Origin: Haloferax litoreum
Lineage (GTDB): Archaea > Halobacteriota > Halobacteria > Halobacteriales > Haloferacaceae
Assembly: GCF_009674605.1 (NCBI RefSeq)
Contig: NZ_WKJO01000001.1
Location: 2,914,001 to 2,978,000 of the forward strand
DNA: 64,000 nucleotides
Reading direction: 5' to 3'
Shown: positions 25,034 through 33,854 of the stretch, in pieces
How positions within the stretch are numbered: position 1 is the stretch's first letter
How the letters are laid out: each line of letters begins with the position of its first letter
Notes under the pieces: model-generated
Databases searched by the model: none
Told to the model about the DNA's origin: nothing
The model's input: the letters and a program-made list of their open reading frames with translations, nothing else
Program-made: the position numbers and the translations under genes

Positions 25034-25627
25034 ATGACCAACACGGAACGTGACTATCAGGGCTACACCCCGATGGACTACGATGCAGACAGCGAGGCTG
25101 ACGAGGTGTACCAGAAGTGTCTGGCGTATCTTCTCACGCACGCCCCAATCGAGCGCGATGATACTGTGGTCGATATCGGTACGGGCACAGGTATCGTCGC
25201 CCTCGAACTCGCGTCGAAGTGCGACCACGTGTTAGGGCGGGATATCTACGACGAGTGGCTCCGGTACGCCCGTGAGAAAGCCGAGCAACGGAGTATCGAG
25301 AACGTCTCGTTCGACCACGGTTCGTTTCGTGACCCGAACGTCGAGGAACCGGTGGACGTCGTCGTCGCGAGCTACGCACTGTACATGGCCTACGACGAGG
25401 GAGGCGAGACCGAATTGCGCGCAGCCATCGACGGACTTGCAGCGTTGAATCCGCGTTGGTTGGTCGTGGCCGACAAGATACGCTTCGGGCCGACGCAGAC
25501 CCCGACCGATTACGAAACACTGCCATCGATGGGGACCATCGCCACGCTCCTCGCAGATGCAGGCTTCACGCTCACCGACGTCGAAATCATCACTGAGTCG
25601 GCCGGTGTCCTCGTCGCCACCCGATAG
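25034..25627 (+). CDS. Class I SAM-dependent methyltransferase
   Basis: A 197-residue protein with SAM motif I VVDIGTGTGIVALELA (about 42-57), an acidic residue after the second strand (GRDIYDEW), and motif IV VDVVVASYALYMAY. The substrate domain is minimal. C-terminal strands AGFTLTDVEIITES close the fold. Substrate is not evident; the N-terminal YQGYTPMDYDADSEADEVYQ may form a lid. A TATA-like CCTTTAGC lies about 28 bases before the ATG. It stands alone. Confidence 0.8.
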   Translation: MTNTERDYQGYTPMDYDADSEADEVYQKCLAYLLTHAPIERDDTVVDIGTGTGIVALELASKCDHVLGRDIYDEWLRYAREKAEQRSIENVSFDHGSFRDPNVEEPVDVVVASYALYMAYDEGGETELRAAIDGLAALNPRWLVVADKIRFGPTQTPTDYETLPSMGTIATLLADAGFTLTDVEIITESAGVLVATR

Positions 25628-25837
25628 TCCCACAGCAGCGGCATTCTCCCGAAACCTCGGTCTCGTATTGTCCCGAGATGAACACAGAGAACATACCGTA
25701 ATCGCCTGCAACAGACTGCCTCTGTCTGTCCCACGCCACACCTGTCGAAATGTAAGGGACCGACAGAACCGCCCGACTCTCTCACTGTCGAAAATCGACC
25801 CTGCCGCGTCCGGCGTGCCCACTCCCGACTCGACGCG

Positions 25838-26761
25838 CTACTCCCTGTTCTCCTGGCTTGGTGTCACACCGGAATCGTGGAGCCAGCGGTTCTCCGCGAC
25901 GTCGACACTGACGAGTCCGTCCGACGGAATCTCTGGAGAAACCTGGAGACGGAGACGCCACCGGGCGTCAGACAGCGCTTCACCGTCGATGAATTCGACA
26001 CACCGGGTGGGCGTCCGTGTGAGCAGGTCGACGGCGATAGGGAGCGTCGGAATCCGACCCGTTCGCTCTGCGAGGGCGTAGTCGCCGAAGGTGACCTCCC
26101 AGCGTCGGGCCGCCTCGCCGGCGGTACTTCTCGCACTCTCGCCGCCGGTGAGGGGTCGAACTGTGTACCCGTCGAGGAACCCGACGGATTCGAGGTTTCG
26201 AAGCGTCGCTCCGACCGGATTCGGGGTTCGCTCCGAGGCGAACACCGAAGCGGCCTGCTCGACGACGGCCGTCTGTTCGTCTGCCGACAGTCGCACGTCC
26301 ATCTCACTCATTAGACTCCACACCATCGTGAGACAGTAGTCGTCTTCGTCGCCGACGACTTCGGCCAGCGTGAGATACGTCTCCATCGCGGCGGACTCGA
26401 CTTCCCGGTGACCAGACTCGGAGAGTGACTCGAACACCGCACCGGCGACGTCGTGGCAAAACGAGGTGAACCTCGTCCGCCGGTCGCCAGCGTCCGTCGC
26501 GAGCGGCGGTATCTGACTCGACGACGCCTCGTGGACGAGTGGGTCGCAGTACGGTGCCGCCGGGTCGTATCGTCGAAGCACAGAGCGATACTCGCTCGCG
26601 AGTTCGGCAGCCTCTCCAGCGGCGTGTCGGTCCGGAAACGACAGGCCGGATGTTGCCGACGGCGCAGTTCCACTGCGCCCACACAGGACTTCGTAGTCGC
26701 CATCGGGACAGGACAGCGACCGAACCTCTGCCCTGATGTCCCGCAGCGTTCCCCCCACCAT
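25838..26761 (-). CDS. Haloarchaeal protein of unknown function with helical and winged-helix-like parts
   Basis: A 307-residue soluble protein. An N-terminal region (GTLRDIRAEVRSLSCPDGDY) is followed by a Cys-containing middle (YEVLCGRSGTAPSA) resembling a degenerate binding pocket. Residues about 190-235 (VFASERTPNPVGATLRNLES, then VGFLDGYTVRPL) read like a helix-turn-helix-type segment. I do not recognise the family. The start could be the GTG/ATG at 26761, just after the intergenic AT-rich box. Composition is normal for the genome. A regulator or sensor role is only a guess. Confidence 0.6.
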   Translation of the reverse strand: MVGGTLRDIRAEVRSLSCPDGDYEVLCGRSGTAPSATSGLSFPDRHAAGEAAELASEYRSVLRRYDPAAPYCDPLVHEASSSQIPPLATDAGDRRTRFTSFCHDVAGAVFESLSESGHREVESAAMETYLTLAEVVGDEDDYCLTMVWSLMSEMDVRLSADEQTAVVEQAASVFASERTPNPVGATLRNLESVGFLDGYTVRPLTGGESARSTAGEAARRWEVTFGDYALAERTGRIPTLPIAVDLLTRTPTRCVEFIDGEALSDARWRLRLQVSPEIPSDGLVSVDVAENRWLHDSGVTPSQENRE

Positions 26762-26876
26762 CTCGACTCTAGGTGTTTACACGGGCCGATTATAGGTTGC
26801 GATGACGCGCTCACGGGGTGTGTACTGGGTATCTGCGGCCCACAAGGCTTAGTTCTCCCCGGATACATCACCTTGC

Positions 26877-27413
26877 GTGGACGAGATAGCCGTCAGTACC
26901 GTCGTCTACCTGCCTCCCGAAGATATCTACGAGTTCCTCGTAGACTTCCCCCGGTACGCGAACTACTCGAAACACTTGCGAGAGGTTCGGAAGTCGGGCG
27001 ACGGGTCGCCAGGAACCCGCTACGCGCTCCGGTTCTCGTGGTGGAAGCTCACGTACACCGCCGAGTCGAGGGTGACGGACGTTACGCCGCCGACGCGCAT
27101 CGACTGGAACATCACGAAGGACATCCACGCCGTCGGACGCTGGCGTATCGAAGAACTCGACGAACTCCCGGCCGACGCACCGTCTGGGGCCGAGACGGCC
27201 TCTCGTGTCTTCTTCGAAGTCGAGTACGACCCCGACACCGTCTCTGCCGGTGATATCGACCTCCCCCGGTTCGTCTCGCTCGGGTGGGTCATCGACAAGC
27301 TGAAACCCGTCTTGCAGACCGAAGCAGAGCGCATCGTCGAGCGTATCGTCGCCGACATCGAGGGCCGCCCACGACAGGTCGAGATTACGATTCACACACA
27401 ACATGGGAACTGA
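26877..27413 (+). CDS. SRPBCC (START/polyketide-cyclase-like) protein
   Basis: A 178-residue protein with a GTG start. The pattern VSTVVYLPPEDIYEFLVDFP, YANYSKHLREV, then FSWWKLTYTAESRVTDVTPP and IDWNI matches ligand-binding SRPBCC domains of the coenzyme Q-binding/cyclase-like group. The C-terminal helix (KPVLQTEAERIVERIVADIE) is typical. It would bind a hydrophobic ligand in the cytoplasm. It precedes the trkA gene by 126 bases on the same strand. Confidence 0.78.
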   Translation: MDEIAVSTVVYLPPEDIYEFLVDFPRYANYSKHLREVRKSGDGSPGTRYALRFSWWKLTYTAESRVTDVTPPTRIDWNITKDIHAVGRWRIEELDELPADAPSGAETASRVFFEVEYDPDTVSAGDIDLPRFVSLGWVIDKLKPVLQTEAERIVERIVADIEGRPRQVEITIHTQHGN

Positions 27414-27539
27414 GCGGTCCAGTCTCGGTTCGTGGGTGTGTGCCGGTGGTGAGGTACCGTCCGACGCACCCGTGGACGAAGGGAAATGCACATACGCACC
27501 CGCAGTCCAACCGAGAGGTATGACAGGGGCTGGTCCAAC

Positions 27540-28877
27540 GTGCGCGTGATTATCGTCGGTGCCGGACAGGTCGGGTCGTCGATTGCGGCCGACCTGGACG
27601 CGACCCACGAAGTCGTCATCGTCGACTGCGACCCCGAGCGAGTGGACGAACTGAACTACTCGCTCGACGTGCTGGCGATTCGCGGGGACGGGACCTCCGT
27701 CGACACGCTCGAAGAAGCGGGCATCGAACGGGCCGACATGGTCATCGCCTCCACCGACGACGACGAGACGAACATCGTCGTGTGCGCGACGGCGAAGGCC
27801 GTCTCGTCGGCGTTCACCATCGCCCGCGTGAAGAACACCGAGTACCTCCGGACGTGGCAGCACTCCGAGAAGGCCTTCGGCATCGACTTCATGGTCTGTA
27901 CGAACCTGCTCGCCGCAGAGTCAATCGTCCGCGTCGTCGGCCTCCCCGCCGCACGCGACGTTGACCCGTTCGCCGGCGGCGAAGTGCAGATGGCCGAGTT
28001 CGAAGTCGACGACAACAGTCCGGTCGCCAACCAGACGGTCAGCGAGGCTGACCGATTCGACTCGCTGACGTTCGCCGCGATTCTCCGCAACGGTGCCGTG
28101 ACGATTCCCCGTGGTGACACCATCATCCGACCCGGTGACCGCGTCGTCGTCATCGGGAGTCCCCAGAGCGTCCAGGGGTTCGCAACGTCTATCTCACCAG
28201 ACGAATCTCCGGGGACGGCCGAAGAAGTTGTCATCGTCGGCGGGAGCGAAATCGGCTACCACGTCGCTCGTCTCCTCGAAGAACGCGGGTTCAAACCGCG
28301 CCTCCTCGAACAGGACCCAGAGCGTGCTCGTGAACTCGCCGAGCAACTGCCCGGAACCATCGTCATGGAGAGCGACGCGACAGATATCGACTTCCTCGAA
28401 CGCGAGTACATCGGCGACGCCGACTTACTCGTCTCCGCGCTCGACTCCGACGAGAAGAACCTGCTCGTCTCGCTTCTCGCGGCACGCCTCGGCGTCGAGC
28501 GAACTGTCGCCGTCATCGACACCACCCCGTACGTCGACCTGTTCGAAGCAGTCGGCGTCGACGTCGGCGTGAGTCCGCGCGAAGTTGTCGCTGAAGAGAT
28601 TACGCGTTTCACCCGCGAGGGGGGCGCAGAGAACGTCGCACTCATCGAGTCCGACAAGGCGGAAGTCCTCGAAATCGAAGTCGATGCCGATAGCGTCCTC
28701 GCCGGACGACCGATTCGCGAGTCGGTGACGTCGCTCCCGGAAGGTGTCGTCATCGGTGCAATCACCCGCCAGCGTGAGTTCATCACGCCGCGCGGTGACA
28801 CCGTCATCGAACCCGGCGACCACGTCGTCGTCTTCGCGGATAGTTCCGTCGTCGGCGACGTCGCCCCCAAACTGTAA
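27540..28877 (+). CDS. trkA: TrkA potassium uptake regulatory subunit, copy 1
   Basis: A 445-residue protein built as two tandem RCK units (TrkA_N, TrkA_C, TrkA_N, TrkA_C). The first Rossmann motif is VIIVGAGQVGSSIA at the very N-terminus; the second is VVIVGGSEIGYHVARLL near residue 230. TrkA_C blocks contain IPRGDTIIRPGDRVVVIG and ITPRGDTVIEPGDHVVVFA. It binds NAD(H) or other nucleotides and gates the TrkH channel. I chose GTG 27540, which places the Rossmann strand directly at the start; an upstream ATG would add 18 residues unlike TrkA. TrkH follows 117 bases on. Confidence 0.92.
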   Translation: MRVIIVGAGQVGSSIAADLDATHEVVIVDCDPERVDELNYSLDVLAIRGDGTSVDTLEEAGIERADMVIASTDDDETNIVVCATAKAVSSAFTIARVKNTEYLRTWQHSEKAFGIDFMVCTNLLAAESIVRVVGLPAARDVDPFAGGEVQMAEFEVDDNSPVANQTVSEADRFDSLTFAAILRNGAVTIPRGDTIIRPGDRVVVIGSPQSVQGFATSISPDESPGTAEEVVIVGGSEIGYHVARLLEERGFKPRLLEQDPERARELAEQLPGTIVMESDATDIDFLEREYIGDADLLVSALDSDEKNLLVSLLAARLGVERTVAVIDTTPYVDLFEAVGVDVGVSPREVVAEEITRFTREGGAENVALIESDKAEVLEIEVDADSVLAGRPIRESVTSLPEGVVIGAITRQREFITPRGDTVIEPGDHVVVFADSSVVGDVAPKL

Positions 28878-28994
28878 CGCTGGGCATCCCCCCGACAACG
28901 GCCACTGGGTCGCTAGCCACCACGTCACATGCTCTCGTAGGCGAGCGAGAACCCGAACAGGCAAGAACCCTGCGTCCGGAACGTTTCTCCACGA

Positions 28995-30599
28995 ATGAAA
29001 CTGCGCGTCGATTACAAAGCCAGCCTTCGTCTCGTGGGGACGGTCCTGAAGTATCTCGCAGTCCCCCTCTGTTTTCCCCTCGTCGTCGCGCTGTACTACG
29101 GTGAGTCGGTTCTCCCGTTCGTCGTCACGATGGCCGTCACGGTTCTCGTCGGCATCGGACTCGAACGTCTCGCCGACGAACCCGACATCGGCGCACGCGA
29201 AGGCTTCTTGATGGTCGCAACGACGTGGTTCGCGGTGACACTCGTCGGTGCGATTCCGTTCCTCATCGAGGCACACGGCGTTCCGTTCGTGACTTCGGCC
29301 ATCCACCCGGAGTCGACGCTCGGCAACCCGGTCAACGCACTCTTCGAGACGATGAGTGGGTTCACGACGACTGGGGCGACAGTCCTCGGGGACATCTCGT
29401 TCGAGTCCCACACTCGCAGTATCATGATGTGGCGGCAACTCACACAGTGGCTCGGCGGGATGGGTATCGTCGTCCTCGCGGTGGCAATCCTCCCCGAACT
29501 CTCGGTGGGTGGGGCGCAACTGATGGACGCAGAGGCACCCGGCCCCGGTATCGAGAAACTCACGCCGCGCATCGCCGAGACGGCACGCGCACTCTGGGGT
29601 GCGTACCTCGGCCTCACCGTCCTCGAAATCGTCCTCCTCTACAGCCTCCACGTCACCGGCAACGCGCCGAACATGGACGTGTACAACGCCATCGCCCACG
29701 GCCTGACGACGATGCCAACGGGCGGGTTCTCACCCGAAGCACGGAGTATCGAGGCGTTCTCTGCGGCCGCACAGTGGGTCATCATCCCGTTCATGGTCGC
29801 TGCCGGGACCAACTTCGCCCTCTTCTGGCACGTGCTGACGGGCGAACCGAAGCGACTCGTCCGCGACACGGAGTTCAAGTCCTACCTCGGCATCATCGGT
29901 GTCATCTCGGCCATCCTCGCGGCAGTCCTCTTCCTCGGCGACGGACTCGTGTCGGTGGCTCCGGCGGGCGAGACGTACGACCAGTTCTACCTCGAAGGCG
30001 TTCGAACGGCGCTCATCGGCAACGTCGAACCGTCGCTTCGACAGTCGATATTCCAAGTCGTCTCTATCGTAACGACGACTGGCTACGCGAGCATGGACTT
30101 CAACGCGTGGAGCGCACCGACGCAGTACGGCCTGCTGTTCGCGATGTTCATCGGTGGGTCGGCCGGGTCGACTGGCGGGGCCATCAAAATCGTTCGCTGG
30201 TACGTCATCCTGAAATCGCTCCGCCGCGAGTTGTTCACGACTGCACACCCCGAGGCGATTCGCCCGGTCAGACTCGCTGGTCGCGCCGTCGACGAACGCG
30301 CCATCCGCGGTATCTACGCGTTCACGCTCCTGTACCTCGTGCTGTTCTTCGTCTCGACGGGCTTGCTCCACCTCGATGCGGCCCGTATCGACCTCGGACT
30401 GAGCGTGCTGGAGTCGATGAGTGCCGTCGCCGCGACACTCGGGAACGTCGGGCCGGGATTCGGTATCGTCGGACCCATGGGGAGTTATCTCGACTTCTCG
30501 AACAGTTCGAAACTGTACATGGTCATCCTGATGTGGATGGGTCGTCTCGAGATTCTCCCGGTGTTCGTCCTCTTCACCCCCGAGTATTGGCGGCGGTGA
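28995..30599 (+). CDS. trkH: TrkH family potassium uptake membrane subunit, copy 1
   Basis: A 534-residue polytopic protein. The fourfold pore architecture of the Trk/Ktr/HKT family is visible through filter-like blocks: ETMSGFTTTGATVLGD, GLTTMPTGGFSPEARSIEAF, SIVTTTGYASMDFNAW, and MSAVAATLGNVGPGFG. The N-terminus MKLRVDYKASLRLVGTVLKY is cytoplasmic. It conducts K+ inward, gated by a TrkA partner. Since this organism type uses high internal K+ for osmotic balance, it is likely important. Flanked by two trkA genes. Confidence 0.93.
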   Translation: MKLRVDYKASLRLVGTVLKYLAVPLCFPLVVALYYGESVLPFVVTMAVTVLVGIGLERLADEPDIGAREGFLMVATTWFAVTLVGAIPFLIEAHGVPFVTSAIHPESTLGNPVNALFETMSGFTTTGATVLGDISFESHTRSIMMWRQLTQWLGGMGIVVLAVAILPELSVGGAQLMDAEAPGPGIEKLTPRIAETARALWGAYLGLTVLEIVLLYSLHVTGNAPNMDVYNAIAHGLTTMPTGGFSPEARSIEAFSAAAQWVIIPFMVAAGTNFALFWHVLTGEPKRLVRDTEFKSYLGIIGVISAILAAVLFLGDGLVSVAPAGETYDQFYLEGVRTALIGNVEPSLRQSIFQVVSIVTTTGYASMDFNAWSAPTQYGLLFAMFIGGSAGSTGGAIKIVRWYVILKSLRRELFTTAHPEAIRPVRLAGRAVDERAIRGIYAFTLLYLVLFFVSTGLLHLDAARIDLGLSVLESMSAVAATLGNVGPGFGIVGPMGSYLDFSNSSKLYMVILMWMGRLEILPVFVLFTPEYWRR

Positions 30600-30740
30600 A
30601 CGACTGCTGTCGGGGACTCTTCTACCGACTGTCTCGACCCACAGACGGTGGCGTCTTTTCACGTCCGCACTCCGGAGCAGAAATGTTGATGGGTGTGGTA
30701 CTTCACTCGTGAGTATGAGAAACACGCGAGGGTGTCGTCC

Positions 30741-32078
30741 GTGCGCGTAGTCATCGTCGGCGCGGGCGAAGTCGGGTCGAACATCGCAGCGAGTCTCGCC
30801 GATTCACACGACGTCGTCGTCGTCGATGTCGACCCCGACCGAGTCGAGGAGTTGAACTACTCACTCGACGTGCTGGCGATTCACGGCGACGGTGCCGCGA
30901 TAGAGACCTTAGAAGAGGCCGACGCCGGGAGTGCCGACCTCCTCATCGCGAGCACCGACCACGACGAGACGAACCTTGCGACCTGCGGCACGTCCAAAGT
31001 ACTCGGCGACGCGTTCACCATCGCTCGCGTCAAGCACGTTGGATTCCTCAGGACGTGGGAACGCTCGTCTGGGGCGTTCGGCGTCGACTTCATGGTCTGT
31101 TCGAACCTGCTCACGGCGGAGGACATCGTCCAGATTATCGGTCTCCCCGCGGCAGTGGACGTCGAGTGGTTCGCAAACGGCCTCGTGCAGATGGCCGAGT
31201 TCGAAATCGGCCCGGAGAGTCATCTCGTCGGGCAGACGGTCCAAGAGGCCGACCAGTTCGACCTGCTCACGTTCGCCGCGATTCTTCGGAACGGCGACGT
31301 AGAGTTACCGCGCGGAGACAGCACACTTGACGCCGGTGACCGTATCGTCGTCATCGGACCGCCCGAACGAGTCTACCAGTTCGCGACGACTGCGTCGCCG
31401 AACGACGCAGCGACCGACACAGAGAACGTCTTCGTCGTCGGCGGGGGGGAAATCGGCTTCCAGACAGCGCGATTACTCCAAGAACGCGGCATCAAACCGC
31501 GCCTCATCGAAGAAGACCCAGACCGCGCCCGCGAAGTCGCAGAGACGCTGTCGGACACACTCGTCTTCCAGTTCGATGCGACCGACACGGAGGCACTCGA
31601 ACGAGAGAACTTCGGGGCCGCCGACACCGTCGTCGCGGCCCTCGACAGCGACCAAGAGAACCTCCTCGTCTCACTTCTCGCCAAACGACTCGGGGTCAAT
31701 CAGACCATCGCCGTCGTCGAGACTGGCGAGTACCGCGACGTGTTCGAGGCCGTCGGCGTCGACGTGGCGGTGAACCCGCGCGTCGTGACCGCCGAAGAGA
31801 TAACTCGAATCACGCGTGAGGAGACGACGGAGAAACTCACCTTCATCGAGGACGACCGGGCCGAAGTCATCGAAGTCGAAGTCGACGAGAAGAGTGCGCT
31901 CGCCGGTGAGATGATTCGGGAGTCGATTCCGCGGTTACCGAAAGGTGTCGTCGTGGGTGCCATCGCACGCGAGCAAGAACTCGTCTCCCCCCGCGGCGAT
32001 ACGGTCATCGAAGTCGGCGACCACGTCGTCCTCTTCGTCGACGAACGCGTCGCCGAAGAGGTTACCTCGTCGGTGTAA
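30741..32078 (+). CDS. trkA: TrkA potassium uptake regulatory subunit, copy 2
   Basis: A 445-residue paralogue of the protein at 27540, the same length and colinear throughout. It has two Rossmann motifs (VVIVGAGEVGSNIAASL; VFVVGGGEIGFQTARLL) and TrkA_C segments (LPRGDSTLDAGDRIVVIG; SPRGDTVIEVGDHVVLFV). The shared block VEELNYSLDVLAIHGDG marks a recent duplication. Starts at GTG 30741. It converges with the second trkH 18 bases beyond, and either TrkH could be its partner. Confidence 0.92.
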   Translation: MRVVIVGAGEVGSNIAASLADSHDVVVVDVDPDRVEELNYSLDVLAIHGDGAAIETLEEADAGSADLLIASTDHDETNLATCGTSKVLGDAFTIARVKHVGFLRTWERSSGAFGVDFMVCSNLLTAEDIVQIIGLPAAVDVEWFANGLVQMAEFEIGPESHLVGQTVQEADQFDLLTFAAILRNGDVELPRGDSTLDAGDRIVVIGPPERVYQFATTASPNDAATDTENVFVVGGGEIGFQTARLLQERGIKPRLIEEDPDRAREVAETLSDTLVFQFDATDTEALERENFGAADTVVAALDSDQENLLVSLLAKRLGVNQTIAVVETGEYRDVFEAVGVDVAVNPRVVTAEEITRITREETTEKLTFIEDDRAEVIEVEVDEKSALAGEMIRESIPRLPKGVVVGAIAREQELVSPRGDTVIEVGDHVVLFVDERVAEEVTSSV

Positions 32079-32096
32079 CGCGACGGCCCTCGAACC

Positions 32097-33641
32097 TCAC
32101 GAGCGCCAGTACGACGGCGTGAGGATGATGAGGACCGACAGAATCTCCAGACGACCGATCCACATCAAGAAGACCATGTAGAGCTTCGCCGCGTTCGAGA
32201 ACGGGAGGAAGTTGTTCATCGGCCCGGCGATACCGACACCGGGACCGATGTTTCCGAGCGTCGCGATGGCGACGCCGACGGCCTCGATACCGGAGAGTTC
32301 GAGCCCGATTCGGAGGCTATCGAGGTAGATGAGGACCGTCGAGACGGCGAAGATGGCGAGGAACGTCATCGTGAAGACGAACAGGCCGCGGATGGTCGAC
32401 TCGTCGACGACGTCGTCGGCGAGGCGAACGGGACGGACCGCGTCGGGGTGGACCGACGTGAACAACTCGCGGACCGCCGCTTTCTGGATGAGGTACCAGC
32501 GAATTATCTTGACCGACCCGGCCGCAGACCCGGCGGACCCGCCGAGGAACATCGCCAAGAGGAGAACGACCTGTGCCGACTGGTCCCACGTGTTGAAGTC
32601 CATGCTCGCGTAGCCAGTCGTCGTCACGATTGCGACGGTCTGGAAGACGGCCTGTCGGACCGCGTGTTCGAGGTCACCCGGAATCGTGGGGACGTTGGCC
32701 GGCACCACGTCGAGACCGAGGCCGGTAAAGAGGAGGACCGAGAGGACGCCCCCCACGAGACCCATCATCAGGAGGTACGACCGAAACTCGGCGTTCTTCG
32801 TCAAGCGCTCGGGTTCGCCGGCGAGGACGTACCAAAACAGGGCGAAGTTGGTTCCGGCGACGACCATGAAGACGACGACGGCCCACTGAATCGCGGGCGA
32901 GAACGCTTCGACGCTCCGTGCTTCCGGCGAGAACCCGCCCGTCGGAAGCGTCGAGAGGGCGTGGGCGAGTGCGTTGTAGAAGTCCATGTTTGGTGCGAGA
33001 CCGGCGAGGTGCAATCCGTAGTAGACGACCATGGCGGCGATGGTGAAGCCGATGTAGATTCGCCAGAGTGCGCGGGCCGTGTCCCGAATCCGAGGGGTGA
33101 GTTTCTCTATCGACAGCCCCGGCGCTTCCTGGTCGATGACCTGCGCACCACCGACCGAGAGTTCCGGAAGAATCGCGACCATCAGAACGATGATTCCCAT
33201 CCCGCCGAGCCACTGGGTCACCTGCCGCCACATCATGATGCTCCGAGTGTGCGTGTCGAACGAGATGCTACCGAGGACTGTCGCCCCAGTCGTCGTGAAT
33301 CCGCTCATACTCTCGAAGAGTGCGTTGACCGGTGTGGCGACGGTTCCCTGCCCAGCGACGAGGTACGGAATCGACCCGACGATGGGGACCGCAAGCCACG
33401 TCAGACTCACCAACAGAAAGGCTTCGCGGTGCCCGAGGTCCGGGTCCGACCGGAGACGTTCGAGGCCCACCCCGACGACGACCATGACGGCCATCGTGAC
33501 GACGAACGGGACGGGACTCTCGCCGTAGTAGAGTGCGACGGCAATCGGCAACAACGGCGGGAGTGCCATGTACTTGATTACCGACCCGAGGAACCCCAGA
33601 CTCGTCCGGTAATCGACGTAGGTTTTGAAATTCGCGTTCAT
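32097..33641 (-). CDS. trkH: TrkH family potassium uptake membrane subunit, copy 2
   Basis: A 514-residue paralogue of TrkH at 28995. Matching filter blocks are SMSGFTTTGATVLGS, ALSTLPTGGFSPEARSVEAF, AIVTTTGYASMDFNTW and VAIATLGNIGPGVG. I chose ATG 33641; a GTG four codons upstream (33653) is possible. It is transcribed toward trkA copy 2 and away from the APC permease gene. The two TrkH proteins differ mostly in loops, suggesting different affinity or gating. Confidence 0.92.
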   Translation of the reverse strand: MNANFKTYVDYRTSLGFLGSVIKYMALPPLLPIAVALYYGESPVPFVVTMAVMVVVGVGLERLRSDPDLGHREAFLLVSLTWLAVPIVGSIPYLVAGQGTVATPVNALFESMSGFTTTGATVLGSISFDTHTRSIMMWRQVTQWLGGMGIIVLMVAILPELSVGGAQVIDQEAPGLSIEKLTPRIRDTARALWRIYIGFTIAAMVVYYGLHLAGLAPNMDFYNALAHALSTLPTGGFSPEARSVEAFSPAIQWAVVVFMVVAGTNFALFWYVLAGEPERLTKNAEFRSYLLMMGLVGGVLSVLLFTGLGLDVVPANVPTIPGDLEHAVRQAVFQTVAIVTTTGYASMDFNTWDQSAQVVLLLAMFLGGSAGSAAGSVKIIRWYLIQKAAVRELFTSVHPDAVRPVRLADDVVDESTIRGLFVFTMTFLAIFAVSTVLIYLDSLRIGLELSGIEAVGVAIATLGNIGPGVGIAGPMNNFLPFSNAAKLYMVFLMWIGRLEILSVLIILTPSYWRS

Positions 33642-33854
33642 CCTCTTGTTCACGAGTCAAGATTGGGAGCAGCCATATGATTCCTTAGGTCTCTCGAAGC
33701 ACCCGTCTCCCTCTCGTCGCCGAATCTGCCGTGAGAAGACGGCCGAGTGAACGAGTGCAGACACACGGGCTGACATTTATCACAGTCCATGGTGATATCG
33801 CATTCACACACGCATGACAACTCGACGACGAGAGGATGTCGAGAGGGTGGCCCA

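Noticed and set aside
25628-25837. Possible small gene in the gap between the methyltransferase and the unknown minus-strand gene
   Set aside because: Frames here are Arg/Ser-rich, lack a promoter with proper spacing and show no coding bias.
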